Positions 1 through 6,504 of a stretch of DNA of 7,448 nt are shown here, piece after piece; the first letter of the stretch is position 1, and each line of letters begins with the position of its first letter. The notes below the pieces were generated by a model. That model saw only the letters and a program-made list of their open reading frames with translations. It searched no databases and had not been told where the DNA came from. The stretch lies in contig JAUWTC010000116.1 of assembly GCA_030609785.1 (NCBI GenBank), forward strand, positions 1-7,448, given 5' to 3'. A program made the position numbers and the translations under genes. The stretch is from Holophagae bacterium. Lineage in GTDB: Bacteria; Acidobacteriota; Thermoanaerobaculia; Thermoanaerobaculales; Sulfomarinibacteraceae.

Positions 1-1055
1 TCACGACCAACTCACCCCCGCTGGTAAGGATCGACGGCATCCTCCACCCGCTGGAGAATCAGCCCCCCCTGACGGCCGTCGAAACCAAGAGATTGGCCTA
101 CTCGGTTCTGACCGATGCTCAGAAGCACCGGTTCGAAGAGGATTTGGAGCTGGACCTCTCCTTCGGCGTCAAGGGACTGGCCCGTTTCAGGGCAAACATC
201 TTCAAGCAGAGGGGGGCTGTCGCCGGGGCATTCCGCCGCATTCCCTATGAAATACTTGGTTTCCGTGAGTTGGGCCTTCCCGCCGCCGTTGAGCCCTTGT
301 GCAATAGACCCCGCGGCCTGGTCCTGGTCACCGGACCGACGGGGTCCGGAAAATCAACGACATTGGCATCGATGATCGACAAGATCAACCGCGAAAAACA
401 CCTTCACATCCTGACGATCGAAGACCCGGTTGAGTACCTCCACTCCCACAAAGCTGCCATGATCAACCAGCGGGAACTCCACGCCGACACCCTGTCTTTC
501 CCCGCCGCTCTGAGGTCGGTGCTCCGTGAAGACCCCGACGTGGTCCTGGTCGGTGAGATGCGTGACCTGGAAACCATCGAATCCGCGCTCCGCATCGCAG
601 AGACCGGCCACTTGACCTTCGCCACGCTTCACACCAACTCCGCACCCCAGACCATCAACCGAATTGTCGATGTCTTCCCCGAACACCAGCAGAGCCAGGT
701 TCGCGCCCAGCTCTCTTTCGTGCTCGAAGGCATCATCTGCCAGTCCCTTCTCCAGAGAGCCAGCGGCAAGGGGCGCGCACTGGCCTGTGAGGTCCTGGTT
801 CCCAACGCCGCGATCCGCAACCTGATCCGAGAAGACAAGATCCACCAGATCTACTCGATGATGCAGGCCGGTCAGCTACGATACGGCATGCAGACATTCA
901 ACCAGTCTCTTGCGACGCTCTACCAGCAGCGCAAGATCTCCCTCCAAACCGCGATGGCCCACAGTTCCCTTCCTGACGAACTCCAGGATATGATCAACCG
1001 CGGTATCGGAACGACCACCCAGACTCCTGACGCGAAGAAGAAGCGGAGGTCCTGA
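1..1055 (+). CDS. pilT: Type IV pilus retraction ATPase PilT (5' partial)
   Basis: PilT is the cytoplasmic hexameric ATPase that drives pilus disassembly and so retraction and twitching. The frame is open from base 3 and gives 350 visible residues. The first ones (TTNSPPLVRIDGILHP) already match the PilT N-terminal domain, so roughly 20 residues lie upstream and the TTG at 93 is not the start. Numbering from base 3, Walker A GPTGSGKST is at 111-119 (bases 333-359). It is followed by the Asp box (ILTIEDPVEY), Walker B (VVLVGEMRD) and the His box (TGHLTFATLHTNSA). The C-terminal AIRNLIRE and GMQTFNQSL segments are PilT signatures and separate it from the assembly ATPases PilB/GspE. The tail is basic (KKKRRS). 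The TGA stop lies 2 nt before pilC, so the two genes are surely co-transcribed. PilU is the closest alternative but fits less well. Confidence 0.96.
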   Translation, partial: TTNSPPLVRIDGILHPLENQPPLTAVETKRLAYSVLTDAQKHRFEEDLELDLSFGVKGLARFRANIFKQRGAVAGAFRRIPYEILGFRELGLPAAVEPLCNRPRGLVLVTGPTGSGKSTTLASMIDKINREKHLHILTIEDPVEYLHSHKAAMINQRELHADTLSFPAALRSVLREDPDVVLVGEMRDLETIESALRIAETGHLTFATLHTNSAPQTINRIVDVFPEHQQSQVRAQLSFVLEGIICQSLLQRASGKGRALACEVLVPNAAIRNLIREDKIHQIYSMMQAGQLRYGMQTFNQSLATLYQQRKISLQTAMAHSSLPDELQDMINRGIGTTTQTPDAKKKRRS

Positions 1056-1057
1056 CC

Positions 1058-2260
1058 ATGGGCAGTTATGAATGGAAGGGTCGTGATCGTAACGGCAGTC
1101 CTCAGACCGGGGTTCTGATCGGCGACAGCAAGGACGCGGTCATCGCCGCCCTGCGCCGACAGCAGATCGTTGTCACCACCGTCAAGGAAAAGGGCAAGGA
1201 AATTGCCCTGCCGAAGTTCGGAGGGGGCATCAAGTCCAAAGACATCGCCATCTTCACCCGGCAGTTTTCGGTGATGATCGATGCGGGACTGCCTCTGGTC
1301 CAGTGCCTCGACATCTTGGGGCAACAGCAGGAGAACAAGGGCTTCCAGAAGATCATCCTCCAGACTCGGCAGGATGTCGAAGGGGGCTCCTCCCTGGCGG
1401 AGGCCATGAGGAAACACCCTCAAGCATTCGACGAACTGTACGTCAACATGGTCGGAGCTGGTGAGGCCGGCGGTATCCTGGACACCATCCTGCAACGGTT
1501 GGCCAATTACATCGAAAAGGCCGTCAAACTCAAAGGGCAGGTCAAGTCCGCGCTGGTGTATCCGATCGCCGTCGTCACGATCGCGATCATCGTCGTCTAC
1601 GTGATCTTGTGGAAGGTCATCCCGGTCTTCGCAAGCCTGTTCGAGGGCCTAGGCGCCCAACTGCCGTTCCTGACCCGAGTGGTCGTCGCCGCCTCGAACT
1701 TCATCGGACGGTTCTGGTGGCTGATCTTCCTCATGCTGTTTGCGGGGATATTTGCGCTGAGGCAGTACTATGCGACCGAGCAGGGGCGCTACCAGATCGA
1801 CAGGTTGATGCTGAAGCTCCCAGCACTGGGCCTGCTCCTGAGGAAGATCGCCGTCGCGCGTTTCTGCCGCACCCTCGGAACACTGCTGTCCTCAGGCGTC
1901 CCGATCCTGGACTCCCTGCATATCACCGCAAGGACAGCGGGGAACGCCGTCATTGAAGAGGCTATCTTTACCGTCCGAAAAGAAGTCGAACAGGGCAAGA
2001 CCCTCGCCGACCCGCTGGGCAAGACTCAACAATTTCCGCCCATGGTCTGTCAGATGATCGCCGTCGGTGAGCAGACCGGTGCAATGGACACGATGCTGTC
2101 GAAGATCGCGGACTTCTACGAGGACGAGGTCGATGCGGCCGTCGAGGGCATGATGGCCCTGATCGAGCCGATCATCATCGCCTTCCTCGGCATCGTCATC
2201 GGCGTCATCGTTGTCGCGATGTACATGCCGATGTTCTCCCTCATCAGCCAGATCGGCTGA
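1058..2260 (+). CDS. pilC: Type IV pilus inner-membrane platform protein PilC
   Basis: PilC is the polytopic inner-membrane platform (GspF/T2SSF family) on which the PilB and PilT motors act during pilus extension and retraction. The protein has 400 residues, the usual family length. After a short N-terminal domain (YEWKGRDRNGSPQTG) come two T2SSF repeats, about 65-188 and 268-390. Both hold the typical FxRQFSVMIDAGLPL / FCRTLGTLLSSGVPIL start and GEAGG / GEQTG motifs. Hydrophobic membrane segments are at about 168-191, 219-234 and 371-395. The ATG is preceded by a strong GGAGGT (1045-1050) with 7 nt spacing. Its stop overlaps the pilS start as TGATG. The position between pilT and pilS is typical of Myxococcus/Geobacter-like clusters and argues for PilC rather than the GspF of a type II secretion system. 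Confidence 0.95.
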   Translation: MGSYEWKGRDRNGSPQTGVLIGDSKDAVIAALRRQQIVVTTVKEKGKEIALPKFGGGIKSKDIAIFTRQFSVMIDAGLPLVQCLDILGQQQENKGFQKIILQTRQDVEGGSSLAEAMRKHPQAFDELYVNMVGAGEAGGILDTILQRLANYIEKAVKLKGQVKSALVYPIAVVTIAIIVVYVILWKVIPVFASLFEGLGAQLPFLTRVVVAASNFIGRFWWLIFLMLFAGIFALRQYYATEQGRYQIDRLMLKLPALGLLLRKIAVARFCRTLGTLLSSGVPILDSLHITARTAGNAVIEEAIFTVRKEVEQGKTLADPLGKTQQFPPMVCQMIAVGEQTGAMDTMLSKIADFYEDEVDAAVEGMMALIEPIIIAFLGIVIGVIVVAMYMPMFSLISQIG

Positions 2261-3951
2261 TGCTCGACAGGCCCGAGCGGCATTCAAACACGACGGGCGG
2301 GGCGACCACCCCGCCCGTCGTTTCACCTTCCCAGACAACACTCCGCTGGTTTCTCGGCCTTCGTCTCATCGTCATCTCCACGCTCTTTCTCGGCATTCTT
2401 CTGATTCAAGCCACCTCACCCCTGATCCTGCCGCTCAAACACTTCTACGGCATCATCCTGGCCACATACGCCCTCAGTCTCGGTTACCTTGTTCTCCACG
2501 TGGTCGGCTTCTCCCCCAAGGTGCAGGCAATCATCCAATTGGTCGGCGACATCGGCATTGTCACGGGCCTGGTCTACTTCACCGGAGGCTTTCACTCCCC
2601 TTTCTCCTTCCTCTACCTTGCGGTCATCGTCGCCGGGGCGATGATCATTCGCGGGGGCGGCCTGATTCTTGCGGGACTCTCGGCGATCGCCTACGGACTG
2701 CTGGTCGACCTGATGGTGTTCGGCCTGCTCCCGATTCCTCCCAATCTGACAGGGATCCAGGTTTCGCCTTCGCTCCCGAGAATCCTGGCCCAACTCCTGA
2801 TCAACGTCGTCGGCTTTGCCCTGGTGGCTGTCCTGGTCTCTTACCTCTCGGAGAGCCTCCGATCTGCCAGAAGTCGATTGAGCGAAGAAATCGAAAGAGC
2901 TCAACGCCTGGCTGCCGTGACCGACCATGTCGTTCGGTCGGTTGCCGCCGGCATCGTCGCCACCGACCTCGAAGGACGGGTTCTTCATCTCAATCCGGCG
3001 GGGCAACGGATCCTCGGAATTGCTCCGGAGGCCCGGGCCGAAGGCCTGGATCTCGACGAAGTCATGCCTCTTGCCGACCATAGCTGGGGTCTGCTCTACA
3101 CCCGAGCGCGCTCGATGTCTTCAATTCGAATCGAGGACAACCACCGCACCACCGGCCTGCGTCTGGGCTTGACATTGGGCCCTCTGGAGGACGAGGCCCA
3201 CAATCTGGTGGGTTTTATCATTAGCTTTCAGGACCTCTCCGAAATCGAGGGGGTAGCGGCCCGGCAGCGAATGCAGGAACGAATGGCGGCCGTCGGCGAA
3301 ATGGCGGCACGCATGGCTCACGAGATCAAGAATCCACTTGCCGGCATTTCAGGTTCCGCCCAGATGCTGGCCTCGAAGGAGGGCTCCGACCACAAGACCT
3401 CCCGTCTACTCCACATCCTGGTCGACGAAAGTCAAAGACTCTCCTCGATCCTTGACAACTTCCTCGATTATTCTCGGCCCAGCCACGGCAGCCGTCATCA
3501 GTGTGATCTGCCCCTTCTGATCAGAGACTGCGTCGATCTCCTCAGAAGTTCAGACCTTCTGAGACCCAACCACGACATCGACCTCGACCTTCCCGAGAGC
3601 CTTTTGCTGCTCGGGGAAGAAGCCCTGCTTCGACAGATGTTCTGGAATCTTTCCCGCAACGCCCTGGAAGCGATGCCAGAGGAAGGCACTCTGAAGATCA
3701 CCGCCCAAAGACATCAGGGGACAGTGGTCCTGGCCTTCTCCGACACCGGGATCGGCATGTCCGAAGACGTTCGGAAACACGCCTTTGAACCCTTTGTCAC
3801 CTCGACACCGGGAGGAACCGGGCTGGGTCTGGCCGTTGTCTACAGCGTGGTGGAACAGCACAACGGGACGATCGAGATCGACAGCATGCCCGGGGCCGGA
3901 ACCACCGTCAGGATCGAAATGCCCTGTCTGGGCCTTGGAGGGATGGCGTGA
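2260..3951 (+). CDS. pilS: Membrane sensor histidine kinase PilS
   Basis: PilS is the inner-membrane kinase that senses pilin level in the membrane and controls phosphorylation of PilR. The 563 residues show a 25-residue polar leader and about six hydrophobic segments (near 30-50, 62-83, 89-107, 114-129, 134-158 and 175-196), with the PilS-typical YFTGGFHSPFSFLYL between segments 3 and 4. A PAS domain follows at about 218-325. The HisKA H-box AHEIKNPL has the phosphoacceptor at H354. The catalytic domain has its N-box around N463/N467, G1 DTGIGM at 495-500, F-box FEPF at 509-512 and G2 GGTGLGLA at 518-525. All key residues are present. ATG 2260 overlaps the pilC TGA and has no good Shine-Dalgarno, so it probably depends on termination-reinitiation. 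It is also the only in-frame start before the first membrane helix. A perfect GC hairpin lies in codons 11-21. The 3' end overlaps pilR by 4 nt. Confidence 0.94.
   Translation: MLDRPERHSNTTGGATTPPVVSPSQTTLRWFLGLRLIVISTLFLGILLIQATSPLILPLKHFYGIILATYALSLGYLVLHVVGFSPKVQAIIQLVGDIGIVTGLVYFTGGFHSPFSFLYLAVIVAGAMIIRGGGLILAGLSAIAYGLLVDLMVFGLLPIPPNLTGIQVSPSLPRILAQLLINVVGFALVAVLVSYLSESLRSARSRLSEEIERAQRLAAVTDHVVRSVAAGIVATDLEGRVLHLNPAGQRILGIAPEARAEGLDLDEVMPLADHSWGLLYTRARSMSSIRIEDNHRTTGLRLGLTLGPLEDEAHNLVGFIISFQDLSEIEGVAARQRMQERMAAVGEMAARMAHEIKNPLAGISGSAQMLASKEGSDHKTSRLLHILVDESQRLSSILDNFLDYSRPSHGSRHQCDLPLLIRDCVDLLRSSDLLRPNHDIDLDLPESLLLLGEEALLRQMFWNLSRNALEAMPEEGTLKITAQRHQGTVVLAFSDTGIGMSEDVRKHAFEPFVTSTPGGTGLGLAVVYSVVEQHNGTIEIDSMPGAGTTVRIEMPCLGLGGMA
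2291..2320 (+). terminator. Terminator-like hairpin inside the 5' end of pilS
   Basis: A perfect 12-bp inverted repeat (CGACGGGCGGGG at 2291-2302, its complement at 2309-2320) encloses a 6-nt loop and is followed by TTTC. It starts 31 nt into pilS and encodes the Thr/Gly/Pro-rich leader before the first helix. The shape is that of an intrinsic terminator with a poor U-tract (three T). It could be an attenuator or an mRNA-stabilising structure that lowers pilS-pilR expression relative to pilT-pilC. No alternative pilS start exists downstream of it, so it is truly intragenic. The terminator role is inferred from structure only. Confidence 0.45.
3937..3942 (+). promoter_or_regulatory. Ribosome binding site deciding the GTG start of pilR
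   Basis: GGAGGG lies 5 nt before GTG 3948, whose last bases form the pilS stop (GTGA). An ATG at 3963 is in frame just before the first beta strand (MILVIDDE). Its spacing to this site (20 nt) is too long, so GTG 3948 is preferred. Confidence 0.6.
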
Positions 3952-5336
3952 CCGACCAACGCATGATCCTCGTCATCGACGACGAACCGTCAATTCGAGA
4001 GATGTTGACCATTTTCCTTGAGGAAATGGGCTACGCCGTCCAGACCGCTGATGCCGTTCGGTCCGGAATCGCCGCTGTCGACACCACCGCTTTCGACCTG
4101 GTGATGTGCGACCTCAGGCTTCCCGACGGGTCCGGCCTTGAGGTTCTCGATCACGCCCGAAAGAATCCAGCGGCGCCACCGTTCATTATCATTACGGCCC
4201 ACACCACGCCCCAGAACGCCTTGGACGCGCTCCGATCCGGCGCTTCTGAATACCTTTCAAAACCGTTCAACGTCGAAGACCTCCGGCTGATTCTGAGGAA
4301 CATCCTGGGTGCCGAGCCCTCCATGACGCCCGTTGAAGATTCCGGATTGATCGGGTCCAGCCAGGCGATCCAAAAAGTTCTTTCCCTGGTTGGGAGGGTC
4401 GCCGCCACGCCCTCAACCGTATTGATCAGCGGTGAGAGCGGAACCGGCAAGGAACTGCTGGCGCGAGCCATCCACAATGCCTCACCGGTCGCATCCGGAC
4501 CATTCTTGAGCGTCAACTGCGGCGCCATGCCTGAAAACCTCCTGGAATCCGAACTGTTCGGTCACGTCAAGGGCTCGTTCACCGGGGCCTTCAAGGATCA
4601 CATCGGACTCTTCGCCCGGGCTGAGAACGGGACCATTCTCCTCGACGAAGTGGGGGATATGTCGCCCTCCATGCAGGTCAAGCTGCTCCGAGTCTTGCAG
4701 GAACGGCGCATCCGGCCGGTTGGCGGTCACCGTGAGATCGAGGTCAACGCCAGGGTCCTTGCCGCAACCAACAAGATCTTGGCCGAATCGGTTCGGCTGG
4801 GGCATTTCCGGGAGGATCTGTTCTATCGCCTTCACGTGGTCGACATCCATCTCCCGCCCCTGAGAGACCGCCTCGAAGATCTGCCCGAACTTGCGCGCTT
4901 CTTCGTACAGCGCTGTTGCACACGCTTCGGGGTGCCGCAGAAGCGCCTCTCGCCAGACGCCATCCGCCTGCTGCGTGCCCACACGTGGCCCGGAAACGTC
5001 CGGGAACTGGAGAACGTCATCGAACGAACGGTGACTCTGGAAAACGGTGAACTGATTTCTTCCGGCGTGCTCACCGAACACCTTCACGGCGCTACCGGCG
5101 CCATTTCCCACCGAAGGCATGTTCTTCCTGAAGAGGGGATCGACCTGGAGGAATACCTCAATGGCGTCCGGGCGGATTTCTTGAGACAGGCATTGGACCT
5201 GACCGGTGGCCATCAGAAGCACGCTGCAGAAATGCTCCGGCTCTCTTACAGAGCGTTCAGGTACCATGCCGAGAAACTGGGGCTGAACCGGGGCTCGACG
5301 GCATCGGATCAACCTCATACCGAGGAGCCCTCATGA
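3948..5336 (+). CDS. pilR: Sigma-54-dependent response regulator PilR
   Basis: PilR is the NtrC-type regulator that, when phosphorylated by PilS, activates sigma-54 promoters, classically that of the major pilin pilA. The 462 residues show three domains. The receiver spans 5-120, with the acidic pair D11/D12, phosphoacceptor D55 in MCDLRLPDG, T83 and K105. The AAA+ sigma-54 activator domain spans about 132-360, with Walker A GESGTGKE at 162-169, the sigma-54 contact loop as GSFTGA at 209-214, Walker B ILLDEVGDM at 230-238, FREDLFYRL at 287-295 and WPGNVRELEN at 347-356. A Fis-type helix-turn-helix lies at about 410-446. GSFTGA instead of GAFTGA is, to my knowledge, normal in PilR. The start is GTG, overlapping pilS by 4 nt. 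The stop overlaps the DUF192 start (ATGA). Other NtrC-family regulators share this layout; the pilTCS context gives the name. Confidence 0.94.
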   Translation: MTDQRMILVIDDEPSIREMLTIFLEEMGYAVQTADAVRSGIAAVDTTAFDLVMCDLRLPDGSGLEVLDHARKNPAAPPFIIITAHTTPQNALDALRSGASEYLSKPFNVEDLRLILRNILGAEPSMTPVEDSGLIGSSQAIQKVLSLVGRVAATPSTVLISGESGTGKELLARAIHNASPVASGPFLSVNCGAMPENLLESELFGHVKGSFTGAFKDHIGLFARAENGTILLDEVGDMSPSMQVKLLRVLQERRIRPVGGHREIEVNARVLAATNKILAESVRLGHFREDLFYRLHVVDIHLPPLRDRLEDLPELARFFVQRCCTRFGVPQKRLSPDAIRLLRAHTWPGNVRELENVIERTVTLENGELISSGVLTEHLHGATGAISHRRHVLPEEGIDLEEYLNGVRADFLRQALDLTGGHQKHAAEMLRLSYRAFRYHAEKLGLNRGSTASDQPHTEEPS

Positions 5337-5878
5337 GAAGCCATCAGCTATCAGCTATCAGCTATCAGCTCGTCATCATCCTGTTCTCTATTGCCCTGCC
5401 CGGTTGCGGCGGAAGTCCACCGGAACCGGTGACCGAAGCCGTTTCGGCCGATCCCCCTGCCGCACCAAAACCCGTGCGGGACCTTCCCGTCGCCATACTC
5501 CCCGGAGGACGCCCACTCACCCTGGAATTGGCCATGACGCAGGATGAGATCGGCCAGGGACTGATGTTCAGAAGCTCACTCCCAGAGAACCGGGGCATGT
5601 TGTTCCTCTTCGGGGAAGAACGGATTCCCAGCTTCTGGATGAAAAACACCCTGATGCCTCTGGACATAGTTTTTCTCTCAGGCGAAGGTACTATCGTTGA
5701 CGTCATTCACAACGCGCTGCCCTGCACCACGGAGCCATGCCCCCAGTATGTATCCAAGGCGCCGGCGATGGCTGTTCTCGAGGTCGCCGCAGGCGTGGCG
5801 GAATCTCATGGGCTCGACAACGGCACTCGTCTCCATTTCAAGCGGGTTCCGGGATTTCCGCGGGAGGTCCAACCGTAA
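5333..5878 (+). CDS. DUF192 (COG1430) family putative lipoprotein
   Basis: Function unknown. The 181 residues begin with a short signal-like segment (hydrophobic about 11-24) ending in LPGC with Cys25, a plausible though imperfect lipobox (Pro at -2). A Pro/Ala-rich linker of about 25 residues follows, then a full DUF192 domain (about 50-172). The domain has the family hallmarks: LELAMTQDEIGQGLMFR, the GMLFLF stretch, SFWMKNTLMPLDIVFL, and the PCTTEPCPQY Cys pair. DUF192 proteins are small beta-rich and often exported; no reaction is established. ATG 5333 overlaps the pilR stop (ATGA) and has GAGGAG (5322-5327) 5 nt upstream, so it is translationally coupled to pilR although no pilus role is known. 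Codons 4-13 are made of four ATCAGCT heptamers, so slippage there would destroy the frame. Stop is TAA. Confidence 0.88.
   Translation: MRSHQLSAISYQLVIILFSIALPGCGGSPPEPVTEAVSADPPAAPKPVRDLPVAILPGGRPLTLELAMTQDEIGQGLMFRSSLPENRGMLFLFGEERIPSFWMKNTLMPLDIVFLSGEGTIVDVIHNALPCTTEPCPQYVSKAPAMAVLEVAAGVAESHGLDNGTRLHFKRVPGFPREVQP
5343..5370 (+). repeat. Tandem heptanucleotide repeat, four perfect copies of ATCAGCT
   Basis: ATCAGCT occurs four times in a row at 5343-5349, 5350-5356, 5357-5363 and 5364-5370. The run lies inside the coding start of the DUF192 gene and is read as HQLSAISYQL. Because 7 is not a multiple of 3, gain or loss of a unit shifts the frame. By hand, loss of one unit gives a stop after 30 codons. 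Confidence 0.95.
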
Positions 5879-5888
5879 CTGCAAGCCT

Positions 5889-6068
5889 AGCCCGCACTCC
5901 TCACCAGTGATCTACTGCGGCCGCCGATGCACTGCACCCAGCGGCACTTTCTCACCTCGGGGTGCTCAACGTGCTACCAAGTACGCCTCCGCGCCCCTTA
6001 GATCGAAAACTCCACTGGGCACAGCGCCTCGACGGCCTCGCTACGAAAACTGGTGAGGAGTGCGGGCT
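5889..6068. repeat. 180-bp foldback (MITE-like) element with perfect 20-bp inverted ends
   Basis: The 20 bases at 5889-5908 (start AGCCCGCACTCC) are repeated exactly in inverse at 6049-6068. The pairing continues inward: 5913-5945 against 6011-6043 matches at 23 of 33 positions, with a one-base offset, so the whole segment is an imperfect palindrome. It lies 10 nt after the DUF192 stop in the gap between convergent genes. It encodes no credible protein, and I see no clear target-site duplication. It could be a non-autonomous mobile element, an old insertion-sequence remnant, or a structured RNA or bidirectional terminator-like region. The structure is certain; the mobile nature is inferred. 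Confidence 0.7.
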
Positions 6069-6070
6069 CA

Positions 6071-6141
6071 CACCAAAGACAATTGAACCGCAAAGACGCG
6101 AAGATCACCAAGAAAAGAGAATGAGGAAAGACCACAAAGCC
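6071..6141. repeat. Purine-rich degenerate short repeat (NRKDAK-type intergenic repeat)
   Basis: The stretch is a loose series of CAAAGAC/GAAGATC/CAAGAAAAG/GGAAAGACC blocks about 9-12 nt apart. It is poorer in G+C than its surroundings and strongly purine-rich on the plus strand. One frame reads LNRKDAKITKKRE. From memory, similar spurious peptides recur in annotations of many unrelated bacteria because this AACCGCAAAGACGC-like sequence is a dispersed intergenic repeat. That recognition is uncertain and no function is known. Confidence 0.4.
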
Positions 6142-6150
6142 AATCGCGGG

Positions 6151-6459
6151 TTAGGAGGCTTTTGACTCCTTCGATGACGAATCGGCGCTGCTCGACTTCG
6201 TCGACGAGGACGTGTCGGACGCAACCGGCGCCTTGGGCTCAGAGGTCTCGACCTTCCGGGCTCCGGCCGTTCCCCCGCTTCCCTTGCCGTAGTCGGTCAC
6301 ATACCACCCGCTGCCCTTGAACTGAAGGGCGGGCGCACCCAACAACCGGCGCACAGCACCACCGCAGTCCGGGCAGACTTTCGTCGGCTCGGCAGTCGTC
6401 TTTTGGATCCGCTCGAACCGGGTGCCGCAGATAAAACATTCATACTCATACAATGGCAT
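6151..6459 (-). CDS. FmdB-family zinc ribbon protein
   Basis: This is a small putative regulatory or nucleic-acid-associated protein of the FmdB/CxxC_CxxC_SSSS family, whose biochemical role is not established. The 102 residues start MPLYEYECFICG, the family signature. The zinc ribbon cysteines are C8, C11, C29 and C32. The conserved FKGSGWYVTDY segment follows at about 47-57. The rest (58-102) is a low-complexity tail rich in Ser, Lys, Glu and Thr, probably disordered, as is common in longer members. The ATG at 6459 has GGAGAG (bases 6473-6468) 8 nt upstream. It lies 45 nt downstream of the DUF4388 gene on the same strand and is probably co-transcribed with it. The TAA stop lies next to the repeat-rich gap. 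I see no convincing terminator. Confidence 0.9.
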   Translation of the reverse strand: MPLYEYECFICGTRFERIQKTTAEPTKVCPDCGGAVRRLLGAPALQFKGSGWYVTDYGKGSGGTAGARKVETSEPKAPVASDTSSSTKSSSADSSSKESKAS

Positions 6460-6504
6460 CGATTGATCTCTCCAACGATTGAGGCCGGACCTCTTGACTG
6501 ACCC

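Noticed and set aside
93..95. TTG codon as start of pilT.
   Set aside because: Thirty codons upstream are open and match the PilT N-terminal domain; the true start is outside the window.
5697..6056. Open frame running from the DUF192 gene into the foldback element.
   Set aside because: Its composition is Arg/Pro/Ser-rich as in GC-rich shadow frames; most lies over DUF192 codons and the rest is palindromic repeat.
5879..6150. Sigma-54 site (TGGCAC-N5-TTGC type) for PilR in the gap.
   Set aside because: No match with the needed GG and GC spacing was found on either strand by eye, and there is no pilin gene to serve.
6136..6162. AAAGCC...GGCTTTT inverted repeat across the FmdB stop, a possible terminator.
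   Set aside because: Only 6 bp with a 15-nt loop, and no U-tract in the direction of the gene.
6460..6482. Direct repeat CGATTGA (6460-6466 and 6476-6482) flanking the FmdB ribosome site, a possible operator.
   Set aside because: Seven bases twice at this spacing can easily arise by chance; no promoter elements or further copies support it.
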